64,000 nucleotides of DNA, taken from positions 151,001 to 215,000 of the forward strand of contig NZ_CP081155.1 in the NCBI RefSeq assembly GCF_025141175.1, given 5' to 3'. Source of the DNA: Jannaschia sp. M317. GTDB lineage: Bacteria > Pseudomonadota > Alphaproteobacteria > Rhodobacterales > Rhodobacteraceae. This document shows positions 31,896 to 40,344 of the stretch, piece after piece. The translations under genes and the position numbers were made by a program. The number at the start of each line of letters is the position of its first letter. Position 1 is the stretch's first letter. A model generated the notes under the pieces. The model made no database searches and had not been told where the DNA came from. It was given only the letters and a program-made list of their open reading frames with translations.

Positions 31896-32780
31896 ATGAC
31901 CGATTACCCCGTGAACATGGATGTGAACCCCGACGTCCAGGCCTTTTTCGACCAGGCCACCAATACCATCAGCTATATCGTAAAGGATCCGGCATCGACC
32001 GCCTGCGCCATCGTCGATAGCGTGATGGACATCGACTACGCGGCGGGCCGCATCACCTACGACCATGCCGACGCCCTGATCCGCCAGATCGAGACGCAAG
32101 GCCTGACCCTGGAATGGATCATCGAGACCCATGTTCACGCCGATCACCTGAGCGCTGCGCCCTACATTCAGCAAAAGCTGGGCGGCAAGATCGGAATCGG
32201 TGCCAAGATCATGGTGGTGCAGGACACTTTCGGAAAGGTCTTCAACGAGGGCACCGAATTCCAACGTGACGGGAGCCAGTTCGACCGCCTGTTCGAGGAC
32301 GGCGATACCTACATGATTGGCACGATGCAGGCCGTCGCCATGTACACGCCCGGCCACACCCCGGCCTGCATGGTTCACGTGATGGGCAATACGGCCTTTG
32401 TCGGCGACACGCTGTTCATGCCCGATGGCGGATCGGCGCGCGCGGATTTTCCCGGCGGGGACGCGGGCGTTTTGTACGACAGCATCCAGAAGGTGCTGGC
32501 CCTGCCCGACGATATGCGGCTTTTCATGTGCCACGATTACGGTCCGAACGGTCGTGACATCGCCTGGGAAACCACGGTCGGCGACGAAAAAGCCCACAAC
32601 ATCCACGTCGGTGCGGGCAAGACGAAGGAAGACTTCGTCAAGTTCCGCACCGAGCGGGATGCCCAACTGGCCATGCCCCGACTGATCATTCCGTCGCTTC
32701 AGGTCAACATGCGCGCAGGTACCATGCCCACCGACGAGGACGGCAATCCCGTGCTCAAGGTGCCCGTGAACGCGCTTTGA
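31896..32780 (+). CDS. Metallo-beta-lactamase-fold persulfide dioxygenase-like hydrolase (Blh/ETHE1-like)
   Basis: 294 aa. The MBL metal motif is ETHVHADHLSAAPYI (THxHxDH, about residue 79), with further ligands at YTPGHTPACMV, FVGDTLFM and MCHDYGPNG. The sequence ends VNMRAGTMPTDEDGNPVLKVPVNAL, typical of the Blh enzymes. Persulfide dioxygenases oxidise glutathione persulfide to sulfite. TTCGGAGGA precedes the ATG. It sits between the YeeE pair and a ferritin-like gene. Confidence 0.9.
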   Translation: MTDYPVNMDVNPDVQAFFDQATNTISYIVKDPASTACAIVDSVMDIDYAAGRITYDHADALIRQIETQGLTLEWIIETHVHADHLSAAPYIQQKLGGKIGIGAKIMVVQDTFGKVFNEGTEFQRDGSQFDRLFEDGDTYMIGTMQAVAMYTPGHTPACMVHVMGNTAFVGDTLFMPDGGSARADFPGGDAGVLYDSIQKVLALPDDMRLFMCHDYGPNGRDIAWETTVGDEKAHNIHVGAGKTKEDFVKFRTERDAQLAMPRLIIPSLQVNMRAGTMPTDEDGNPVLKVPVNAL

Positions 32781-32809
32781 CGCCAAGCCAGCAAGGAAGG
32801 AGAGGTCAC

Positions 32810-33304
32810 ATGTCGAACGCAAGGACACTCGCGAACCTCAACACGGCGCTTCAGATGGAAATGACGGCGGGGCACCAGTACCAGCTTCATGCCCATGTGC
32901 TGGACGACTGGGGGCTGGACAGGCTTGCCACGATGATGCGCAAAGAGCAGGCCGAGGAAATCGTCCATTCCGACCGCTTCATCGCGCGTATCCTGTTCCT
33001 CGGAGGCGATCCGATGATTGCCTTCGCCAAGACCCCGACACGGGCCGGGACCTTGCTGGAGATGTTCCAGGCGGACCTCGCGGACGAAAAGGAGGCTGTC
33101 GCCTTCTACAGCCAATCGGCCAAGGACGCCGATGCGGAAAACGATCTCGGTTCGCGCAGGTTGTTCGAGGAAATCGCCCTGGATGAAGAGGCCCACAGGG
33201 CGTGGCTCGAACTGCAGATCAACCTCATCGAACGCATCGGTGAAGCCGCCTACAGCGCCAGGCAGGTCACGTTTGCCGCGTCAGCCGATGACAGCAACGC
33301 CTGA
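32810..33304 (+). CDS. Bacterioferritin-like protein
   Basis: 164-aa four-helix bundle. Glu/His ligands are seen in QMEMTAGHQYQLHAH, RKEQAEEIVHSDRFIARILFLGG, ADEKEAVAFYSQSAKDAD and FEEIALDEEAHRAWLE, matching bacterioferritin/ferritin-like di-iron proteins (DGGDP is FLGGDP here). AAGGAG precedes the start. Iron storage within a sulfide-oxidation operon is unusual; it may keep ferrous iron away from sulfide or act as a di-iron oxidase. Confidence 0.85.
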   Translation: MSNARTLANLNTALQMEMTAGHQYQLHAHVLDDWGLDRLATMMRKEQAEEIVHSDRFIARILFLGGDPMIAFAKTPTRAGTLLEMFQADLADEKEAVAFYSQSAKDADAENDLGSRRLFEEIALDEEAHRAWLELQINLIERIGEAAYSARQVTFAASADDSNA

Positions 33305-33344
33305 ACGACGGCACTCAAACATATCGCTCGTCAGGACACAGGTT

Positions 33345-35024
33345 ATGGACATCAGGAAAATCACCGAGCGGGTGTCGGTTGCGCCGCAGATCAACCCGCG
33401 CGACATGGCTGAAATCGCCACGGCAGGCTATCGCGCGATCATCTGCAACCGCCCCGATGGCGAAGGCGCGGACCAGCCGTCTTTCGAAGAAATCGAAATC
33501 GCCGCCAGGGCCGCCGGGCTGGAGGCGCGCTATGTGCCTGTCCAGACCGGCATGGTCAAAGATGAAGATGTGATTGCGTTCGGCGATGCCCTGGCAGAGG
33601 TTCAGCGCCCCGTGCTGGCCTATTGCCGGACCGGCACCCGCTCGGCGACGCTCTGGTCCTTTTGCGAGAGCCGGAAACGCCCGATGGCCGAGATCCTGAG
33701 CAGGACCAAGGCTGCCGGATATGACATGAATGGTGTGGCCCGACGCATCGCAAATGGCGGCAAGACGCCGACGGACACCGGGGATGCACATTTCGAAGTC
33801 GTGATCGTCGGTGCGGGCGCAGGCGGCATTGCCGTCGCGGCGAGCCTGAGATCCCGAAAGCCCGGACTGAAGATCGCGGTGATCGATCCGGCGGATATCC
33901 ACTACTACCAGCCCGGATGGACCATGGTCGGCGGCGGGATATTCGACGCGCAGTCCACGGCCAAGACGATGGGCAGCCTGATCCCGAATGGCGTGCACTG
34001 GATCAAGGCCGCCGTGGCCGCCTTTGAGCCGAAGAACGATGCCGTGATCCTCGATGGCTGCCGGGTGGTCAAGTACGACCGGTTGGTGGTTTGCCCCGGG
34101 CTGAAGCTTGATTGGGGCCGGATCGAGGGACTGGAAGAGACGCTGGGCCGCAACGGCGTGACATCGAATTATCGCTATGACCTTGCGCCCTACACCTGGC
34201 AACTGGTGCAGGAAATGAAACAGGGCCGCGCGCTGTTTACCCAACCGCCGATGCCGATCAAATGCGCCGGTGCCCCGCAAAAGGCGCTGTATCTTTCAGG
34301 CGATGCCTGGTTCCGCCGCCGCGTCCTCAAGAATATCGACATCCAGTTCATGAATGCAGGCGGCGTGCTGTTCGGCGTGAAGGACTATGTGCCCGCGCTG
34401 ATGCAATATATCGAGAAATACGACGCCACGCTGAACTTCTTTCACGATCTCGTCTCGGTCGACGGCCCCGCCAAAAAGGCGACGTTCCGGGTCGCAAAGC
34501 CCGACACCGATCCGGAACACGTGACCGTGGACTTCGACATGATGCATGTCTGCCCGCCGCAAGTGGCACCGGATTTCATCCGCGTCTCGCCTCTGGCCGA
34601 TGCCGCCGGATGGGTCGATGTCGATCAGGCGACACTGCGTCACAAGACCTATGACAACATCTGGTCCCTCGGTGACGTCATGAACGCCCCCAATGCCAAG
34701 ACGGCGGCCGCCGCGCGCAAGCAGGCGCCGACCGTGGCCGACAACATCGTGGCCGATATCGCGGGCCGTTCAGCCGTGGCGCAATATGATGGCTACGGCT
34801 CCTGCCCCCTGACGGTCGAACGCGGCAAGATTGTCCTGGCTGAATTCGGCTATGGCGGCGTGCTCAAACCCTCGTTCCCGTCTTGGGCGATCGACGGCAC
34901 GAAACCGACCCGCACGGCATGGTTCCTCAAGGAAAAGCTGCTGCCGCCGATTTATTGGCAAGCCATGCTGAAGGGCAAGGAATGGATGGCCAAGCCCGAA
35001 CGGTTGGGCACACCCCTCAAATAG
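33345..35024 (+). CDS. DUF442 sulfurtransferase/phosphatase domain fused to sulfide:quinone reductase-like flavoprotein
   Basis: 559 aa. Residues 1-135 are a DUF442 (Blh N-terminal, TIGR01244) domain with active-site loop AYCRTGTRSATLW. From about 150 a FAD/NAD(P) flavoprotein starts with VVIVGAGAGGIAVAASLRSR and continues in the SQR manner: YYQPGWTMVGGG, Cys250 in VVCPGLKLDWG, Cys307 in IKCAGAPQKALYLSGD and the FAD site NIWSLGDVMNAPNAKTAAAARKQAP. It would oxidise sulfide to persulfide and pass electrons to quinone. The two parts are separate proteins in many bacteria. Confidence 0.9.
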   Translation: MDIRKITERVSVAPQINPRDMAEIATAGYRAIICNRPDGEGADQPSFEEIEIAARAAGLEARYVPVQTGMVKDEDVIAFGDALAEVQRPVLAYCRTGTRSATLWSFCESRKRPMAEILSRTKAAGYDMNGVARRIANGGKTPTDTGDAHFEVVIVGAGAGGIAVAASLRSRKPGLKIAVIDPADIHYYQPGWTMVGGGIFDAQSTAKTMGSLIPNGVHWIKAAVAAFEPKNDAVILDGCRVVKYDRLVVCPGLKLDWGRIEGLEETLGRNGVTSNYRYDLAPYTWQLVQEMKQGRALFTQPPMPIKCAGAPQKALYLSGDAWFRRRVLKNIDIQFMNAGGVLFGVKDYVPALMQYIEKYDATLNFFHDLVSVDGPAKKATFRVAKPDTDPEHVTVDFDMMHVCPPQVAPDFIRVSPLADAAGWVDVDQATLRHKTYDNIWSLGDVMNAPNAKTAAAARKQAPTVADNIVADIAGRSAVAQYDGYGSCPLTVERGKIVLAEFGYGGVLKPSFPSWAIDGTKPTRTAWFLKEKLLPPIYWQAMLKGKEWMAKPERLGTPLK

Positions 35025-35145
35025 CGCTGTCCTGTCGGGGGCGGGTCGCCGCCCCTGCTTTTGCCCAGAAACCTCCACCGGTCGCACCCGGTCGGTCAGG
35101 AAGCCTGCCACTTCCGGCTGCACAGTTCCGAATTGTGATCCATCG

Positions 35146-36882
35146 ATGACCAGCTTTCGCCAGTATTTCCCCATTCTCGACTGGGGCCGCTCCTACAACC
35201 GGTCGGCGCTGTCGAACGACCTGATTGCGGCGGTCATCGTGACGATCATGCTGATCCCGCAATCGCTGGCCTATGCGTTGCTTGCGGGGCTCCCGCCCGA
35301 GGCCGGGATCTATGCGTCCATTGTGCCGATCCTGCTCTACGCGATCTTTGGGACCAGCCGGGCGCTGGCGGTCGGGCCGGTCGCGGTCGTGTCTTTGCTG
35401 ACGGCCTCTGCCATCGGGCAGGTGGCGGACCAGGGAACAGCCGGTTACGGCGTGGCCGCCTTGACGCTGGCCTTTCTATCGGGCGGTTTTCTGGTCCTGA
35501 TGGGTGTGTTCCGGTTGGGATTCCTTGCCAACTTTCTCAGCCATCCGGTGATTGCGGGGTTCATCACGGCATCCGGCATCCTGATCGCCACCAGCCAGCT
35601 GAAACATATCCTTGGCGTGACGGCGCATGGGCATACCCTGCCGGAAATGCTGGGCTCGATCTTTGCGCATCTCAACGAGATCAACTGGATCACCGTTGTC
35701 ATCGGCAGTGCCGCGACTGGGTTTCTTTTCTGGGTGCGCAAGAACCTGAAGCCCGGACTGCGCAGACTTGGTGTCCCGCCGCTGCTTGCCGATGTCCTGA
35801 CCAAGGCGGGCCCCGTCGCCGCGGTCGTCGCCACCACCGTCGCCGTCTGGGCATTCGATCTCGCCGGGCGCGGCGTGAACATCGTGGGCACTGTGCCTCA
35901 GAGCCTGCCGCCGCTGACCCTGCCGGGCCTGTCCCCGGATCTGATGAAAACCCTTTTGGTGCCCGCGATCCTGATTTCGGTCATCGGCTTTGTCGAAAGC
36001 GTTTCCGTGGCGCAGACCCTTGCGGCGAAGAAACGTCAGCGTATCGACCCCAACCAGGAACTGATCGGCCTGGGCGCGGCCAACCTGGGCGCGGCCTTTA
36101 CCGGCGGCTATCCGGTAACCGGCGGCTTTTCCCGGTCCGTGGTCAATTTCGATGCCGGGGCGGAAACCCCGGCTGCCGGTGCCTTTACCGCGATTGGCCT
36201 TGGCATTGCCGCGGTCGCCTTGACACCGCTGGTCTATTACCTGCCCAACGCCACGCTGGCCGCGACGATCATCGTGGCTGTCCTGAGCCTTGTTGATCTG
36301 TCGATCCTGCAAAAGACGTGGCGATATTCGCGCGCCGATTTTTCCGCGGTTGCGGTGACGATCCTGCTGACGCTTGGCCTGGGCGTCGAGATCGGTGTGG
36401 CCGCCGGCGTCGCGATCTCGGTGGTCTTGCACCTCTACAAAACATCCCGCCCGCACGTGGCCGAGGTCGGTCTCGTGCCGGACAGCCAGCATTTCCGCAA
36501 CATCCGCCGCCATAAGGTGTCCACCGACCCGACGCTGGTGACACTGCGGGTGGATGAAAGCCTTTACTTCGTGAACGCCCGCTTCCTGGAGGATCTGGTT
36601 CAACGTCGGGTCGCCGATGGCTGTGCGATCCGCAACGTCGTGCTGATGTGCTCCGCGATCAACGATGTGGATTACTCTGCTTTGGAAAGCCTGGAGGCGA
36701 TCAATCATCGGTTGAAGGATATGGGCGTGGGTCTTCATCTGTCAGAGGTCAAAGGCCCCGTGATGGACAGGCTGACACGCTCCCACTTCATCGCTGACCT
36801 GAATGGCCAGGTCTTCTTGTCGCAATTTGACGCGTGGAAGGTACTGACGGATCCGACACGGATGGCAAATGCTGTGGAATGA
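35146..36882 (+). CDS. SulP-family anion transporter with STAS domain
   Basis: 578-aa membrane transporter. The SulP core begins NDLIAAVIVTIMLIPQSLAYALLAGLPPEAGIYASIVPILLYAIFG, with the sulfate-transporter motif GAANLGAAFTGGYPVTGGFSRS; a cytoplasmic STAS domain covers about residues 445-570 (RVDESLYFVNARFLEDLV..., LMCSAINDVDYSALESLE). At the end of the sulfide operon it probably moves sulfate or sulfite, the oxidation product, or bicarbonate. 121 nt separate it from the SQR fusion. Confidence 0.9.
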   Translation: MTSFRQYFPILDWGRSYNRSALSNDLIAAVIVTIMLIPQSLAYALLAGLPPEAGIYASIVPILLYAIFGTSRALAVGPVAVVSLLTASAIGQVADQGTAGYGVAALTLAFLSGGFLVLMGVFRLGFLANFLSHPVIAGFITASGILIATSQLKHILGVTAHGHTLPEMLGSIFAHLNEINWITVVIGSAATGFLFWVRKNLKPGLRRLGVPPLLADVLTKAGPVAAVVATTVAVWAFDLAGRGVNIVGTVPQSLPPLTLPGLSPDLMKTLLVPAILISVIGFVESVSVAQTLAAKKRQRIDPNQELIGLGAANLGAAFTGGYPVTGGFSRSVVNFDAGAETPAAGAFTAIGLGIAAVALTPLVYYLPNATLAATIIVAVLSLVDLSILQKTWRYSRADFSAVAVTILLTLGLGVEIGVAAGVAISVVLHLYKTSRPHVAEVGLVPDSQHFRNIRRHKVSTDPTLVTLRVDESLYFVNARFLEDLVQRRVADGCAIRNVVLMCSAINDVDYSALESLEAINHRLKDMGVGLHLSEVKGPVMDRLTRSHFIADLNGQVFLSQFDAWKVLTDPTRMANAVE

Positions 36883-37337
36883 CCCGAAAGCACAGAACGT
36901 CATGACGATCTCTAACACCGAAAGATGCCTTGCGCGGCCCGAGTAGCCGCGCGGCTTCGGGGCAAGGGGCCGGGACCACCCGGTGTGGCCAGGCCCGATC
37001 CGCTGACCCAAGATCATAAGCAAGTATCAAGCATGCAGTGTTCCATCCGTCGGGGCCAGCGGCGCGTGCCACTGGGCGTGTACCCCGATCCAGATTGGGC
37101 AACCGGATACCGAACCCATTGACCTGACTGCCTTTCCGCCCCGCAAGATGACACGCTTGCGCGACTGTCACGCCTTGCTCTGCGCAGCAGAAGACATCGC
37201 GCGCGGCATCACAGATATACCCCGTACGGTGCCTTATCCCGGCCCGGCAGACCACCCGTGGTGCGGCTGATCCGAAGGTACCCGTTGACAGGTACTATAA
37301 TTAAAAGTATTTGTACTACAAATGAGGGGGAATTGTC
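36883..37337. other. Intergenic region before the sugar operon
   Basis: About 455 bp without a convincing gene. GC-rich hairpins after the SulP stop (around 36920-36965) lack a T-tract. The last 60 bp are AT-rich and carry a TTGACA (37285-37290) and a direct repeat that probably form the promoter-operator of the galactonate operon. Confidence 0.55.
37292..37321. promoter_or_regulatory. Direct repeat GTACTA(T/C)AA, promoter-operator of the sugar operon
   Basis: GTACTATAA (37292-37300) and GTACTACAA (37313-37321) are direct repeats 21 bp apart, two helical turns, next to a TTGACA hexamer and ending 16 bp upstream of the dgoD GTG. A likely target for the FadR-type GntR regulator encoded in the same operon. 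Confidence 0.5.
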
Positions 37338-38510
37338 GTGCAGATTACGAAAGTCTCAGCAGTCGTCTGCAATGCAGAGATGCGCAACTGGGTCTTTGTC
37401 CGCGTCGAAACGGACGTGCCGGGGCTAGTGGGCTGGGGCGAGGCGACGCTGGAATGGAAAACACGCGCGGTGACCGGGGCCATTGCGGACATCGAGCCGC
37501 TACTCATCGGGCAGGATCCGCGCAACATCGAACAATGCTACCAGATCATGACACGCCACGGGTTCTGGCGGATGGGTGTGATCGGAATGTCCGCCATCAG
37601 CGGCATCGAGATCGCCTTGTGGGATATCCTCGGGAAATCGCTTGATACACCGGTTTGGCGGCTGCTGGGCGGACAGGTGCGCGACCATCTGCGGACTTAT
37701 ACGCACCTTGGCATGGGCAACATGACATCCGTCTACGAGACGGATGGCGCACAGGAACTGGCTGAACGTGGCCGTGCCGTGGTCGACGCGGGCTATAGCG
37801 CCGTCAAGGTCGTCGCCATTCCCTATGCGCATTATATTGCGTCGAACCGCGCCATCGACGGTGTCGGCGAAGCGATCGACGCGCTGCGCTCCGAGGTTGG
37901 GCCGGATATCGACATCATGGTCGATTTCCACGGACGGCCTGCCTCGGCTTCGCTCGCCCGCGAATTCCTCAAGGTCCTGGAACCTTCCCGCATCCTGTTC
38001 GCGGAAGAACCCGTCCCGCCGGAGAATGTCGACGCGATGGCCGAGCTGACGCGGACATCCCCGGTCACCATCGCCGGGGGCGAACGGCTCATTGGTCGGG
38101 CGGGTTTTGACACCGCGCTCAAGGCCGGAGCCTTCCATATCGCGCAGCCGGACATCGTGCATGTCGGCGGTCTGTGGGAAGCAAAGAAAATCGCCGCAAT
38201 GTGCGAGACCGCCGGGATCGGCGTCGCACCCCACAATCCACTGGGTCCGATTGCCGGGATCGCCGCGCTGCACTTTGGGGTGTCGACCCCGAACCACATT
38301 ATCCAGGAAGAGATGGTTGGCGCAGTTCCGTGGTATGACAGCGTTGTCAAATGGCCCATCGACAAGGTCGCGGGACGCTGGGACCTGCCGGAAAAACCGG
38401 GGCTGGGACTGGAAGTCGACGAAGCCGAAGTCGCGGCCCATCCCTTCCAGCAGGAAGTGCTTCACACCCGAAATGCGGTGCTGCCCGATGGCACCATCGT
38501 GGATTGGTGA
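37338..38510 (+). CDS. dgoD: D-galactonate dehydratase-like enolase-superfamily enzyme
   Basis: 390 aa. The galactonate dehydratase signature is complete: Asp196 and His198 in MVDFHGRP, the Glu pair in LFAEEPVPPEN (about 223-224), Glu249 in IAGGERLIGR and His299 in GVAPHNPLGPIAG; these correspond to the metal ligands and acid/base residues of E. coli DgoD. It would convert galactonate to 2-keto-3-deoxy-galactonate. GTG start with GAGGGGG upstream. The dgoK gene at the operon end supports the assignment. Confidence 0.85.
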   Translation: MQITKVSAVVCNAEMRNWVFVRVETDVPGLVGWGEATLEWKTRAVTGAIADIEPLLIGQDPRNIEQCYQIMTRHGFWRMGVIGMSAISGIEIALWDILGKSLDTPVWRLLGGQVRDHLRTYTHLGMGNMTSVYETDGAQELAERGRAVVDAGYSAVKVVAIPYAHYIASNRAIDGVGEAIDALRSEVGPDIDIMVDFHGRPASASLAREFLKVLEPSRILFAEEPVPPENVDAMAELTRTSPVTIAGGERLIGRAGFDTALKAGAFHIAQPDIVHVGGLWEAKKIAAMCETAGIGVAPHNPLGPIAGIAALHFGVSTPNHIIQEEMVGAVPWYDSVVKWPIDKVAGRWDLPEKPGLGLEVDEAEVAAHPFQQEVLHTRNAVLPDGTIVDW

Positions 38511-38515
38511 TCGCC

Positions 38516-39277
38516 ATGTCAGGACGTTTGCAAGACAAGGTAGCGATCATCACCGGGGCCGGACGGGGCATTGGCGCCGCAATCGCGCGCGCGTTTGCCG
38601 CCGAGGGCGCGAAGGTCGTGGTCGCTGAAATGGACGAAGCGACCGGCACGGCCGTTGCCTCGGAGACCGGAGGGCTTTTCTGCCGCTGCAACGTCACGTC
38701 GCAGCCCGATATCGACAGGACGATCCACGAGACGCTCGATCGGTTCGGACGGATCGATATCCTGGTGAACAACGCAGGCGCGAACGTGTTTCATCGCCCG
38801 CATGAGATGCCGCGATCCGAGTGGGCGCGCTGCATGGCGCTGGACCTCGAATCCTGCTGGGCCATGGCCGAAGCGGTTTTGCCCGACATGCGCGCCCGGC
38901 GCGGCGGCGCGATCATCAATATCGCAAGCACACATGGCTTCAAGATCATCCCCCATACCTTCCCCTACCCCGTCGCCAAGCACGGGCTGATCGGACTGAC
39001 CAAGTCCTTGGGGATCGAATACGCGGCAGAGAACATCCGCGTGAACGCGATCGCTCCGGGGTACATCGATACCCAGATCGCCCGCGACTACTGGGCGGGG
39101 TTCGACGACCCCGCGGCAGAACGGCTGCGCGCCGAGAACCTGCATCCGCCACGCCGGATCGGTCAGCCCGAGGAGGTCGCCATGACGTCGGTCTTCCTGG
39201 CCTCGGACGAAGCCACCTTCATCAACGCAGAGACAATCACCATCGACGGGGGTCGCTCGGCGTTGTTCCACGACTAA
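38516..39277 (+). CDS. SDR-family dehydrogenase
   Basis: 253-aa short-chain dehydrogenase. NAD-site ITGAGRGIGAAIARAF, LVNNAGANVF, catalytic Ser in NIASTHGFK and the YPVAKHGLIG Tyr/Lys pair are intact; the end IDGGRSALFHD is typical. In this operon it probably oxidises the sugar (galactose, arabinose or fucose) or its product. It starts 5 nt after dgoD. Exact substrate not decidable. Confidence 0.88.
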   Translation: MSGRLQDKVAIITGAGRGIGAAIARAFAAEGAKVVVAEMDEATGTAVASETGGLFCRCNVTSQPDIDRTIHETLDRFGRIDILVNNAGANVFHRPHEMPRSEWARCMALDLESCWAMAEAVLPDMRARRGGAIINIASTHGFKIIPHTFPYPVAKHGLIGLTKSLGIEYAAENIRVNAIAPGYIDTQIARDYWAGFDDPAAERLRAENLHPPRRIGQPEEVAMTSVFLASDEATFINAETITIDGGRSALFHD

Positions 39278-39303
39278 GACCACAATTTCATAGGGAGGAA
39301 ACC

Positions 39304-40278
39304 ATGAAACATCTGAAACTTACCGCTGCCTGCATCGCCGGGCTGCTCATTCCGCTCGGCGCTGCTGCGCAGGATGATGGCATCAAGATCGGCTACATCA
39401 ACAAGATGGGCGATCACCCTTGGTTCGTGGCCGAGGTCGCCGGCGCATCCGAAGCCGCCGAGGCGGCCGGTGCCGAGTTCGTAAGCCAGGACGTGCAATT
39501 CAACGCCGATCTCGCGATCACCACGCTCGATACGATGATCGGCGACGGCGTCGACGGAATTGCCATCGTCGTTCCCGACCGGGCGCTTGGCCCGGTGATC
39601 GCGGCGCGCGCCGCCGAAGCCGGCGTGCCGCTGATCGCGGTGGATGACGACATTCTGGACCAGGAAGGCAACCCCGTGCCCTACGTCGGTCTCAACGCGT
39701 TCGTCATCGGCGAGCGTGTGGGCGAAAACCTGGCCAAGTTCTACGAGGAAAGCGGCTGGGACAAGGACTCGGTCGGCATCGTCTCGATCGAGGACCGCAA
39801 GGCCGACACCTGCATGCAGCGCAACGGCGGTGCTGAAAAGGGCCTGCTGGCGAACTCCGATCTGACCGAAGACCAGATCGTGCGCGCCGCCTATGACAAC
39901 ACCATGGTCAACGCCATCGACGTGATGACGACCACGCTGACCGCGAACCCGCAGTACGATCACTGGATCTTCTATTCGTGCAACGACGATGGGGTGCTTG
40001 GGGCCGCCCGCGCCATGGAAAACTCGGGCTATTCGGCCGATGTTGGCATTGGGATCGGCATCGACGGCAGTCGCGCCTGCGATGCCTTCGGCAACGGTCG
40101 CAGTTCGGCGTTCAAGGGCACCATGTGGCTGAATTCGGCCAACCACGGTCGTGACGCGGTGAACCTGCTGGTTGCGTCGATCAAGGACGGCACACCGCTG
40201 CCCACGGCGACCTATTCCGACCCGGAATTCATCACGCTGTCCAACTTCGCTGACTACTCCGACCGGCTCTGCAACTGA
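39304..40278 (+). CDS. Sugar ABC transporter substrate-binding protein (AraF-like)
   Basis: 324 aa with a signal peptide (MKHLKLTAACIAGLLIPLGAAA). The layout follows L-arabinose-binding protein: KIGYINKMGDHPWFVAEV, the PDRALGPVIAARA and LIAVDDDILDQEGNPVPYVGLNAFVIGERVG segments, and SCNDDGVLGAARAMENSGY. AraF also binds D-galactose, which fits the dgo enzymes. First of the transporter genes; a hairpin follows its stop. Confidence 0.88.
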   Translation: MKHLKLTAACIAGLLIPLGAAAQDDGIKIGYINKMGDHPWFVAEVAGASEAAEAAGAEFVSQDVQFNADLAITTLDTMIGDGVDGIAIVVPDRALGPVIAARAAEAGVPLIAVDDDILDQEGNPVPYVGLNAFVIGERVGENLAKFYEESGWDKDSVGIVSIEDRKADTCMQRNGGAEKGLLANSDLTEDQIVRAAYDNTMVNAIDVMTTTLTANPQYDHWIFYSCNDDGVLGAARAMENSGYSADVGIGIGIDGSRACDAFGNGRSSAFKGTMWLNSANHGRDAVNLLVASIKDGTPLPTATYSDPEFITLSNFADYSDRLCN

Positions 40279-40280
40279 CC

Positions 40281-40319
40281 GGTCAGGGGCGCGCATCCCC
40301 AGTGGTGCGCGCCCCGACC
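40281..40319 (+). terminator. GC-rich hairpin between the binding-protein and ATPase genes
   Basis: GGTC-A-GGGGCGCGCA (40281-40295) pairs with TGCGCGCCCC-GACC (40306-40319), a 14-bp stem with one bulged A and a 10-nt loop. No T-tract. Position directly after the sugar-binding-protein gene matches the stabilising or partial-stop hairpins of binding-protein operons. Confidence 0.62.
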
Positions 40320-40344
40320 TGACCCGTCCATGAAGGAGAGCCCC

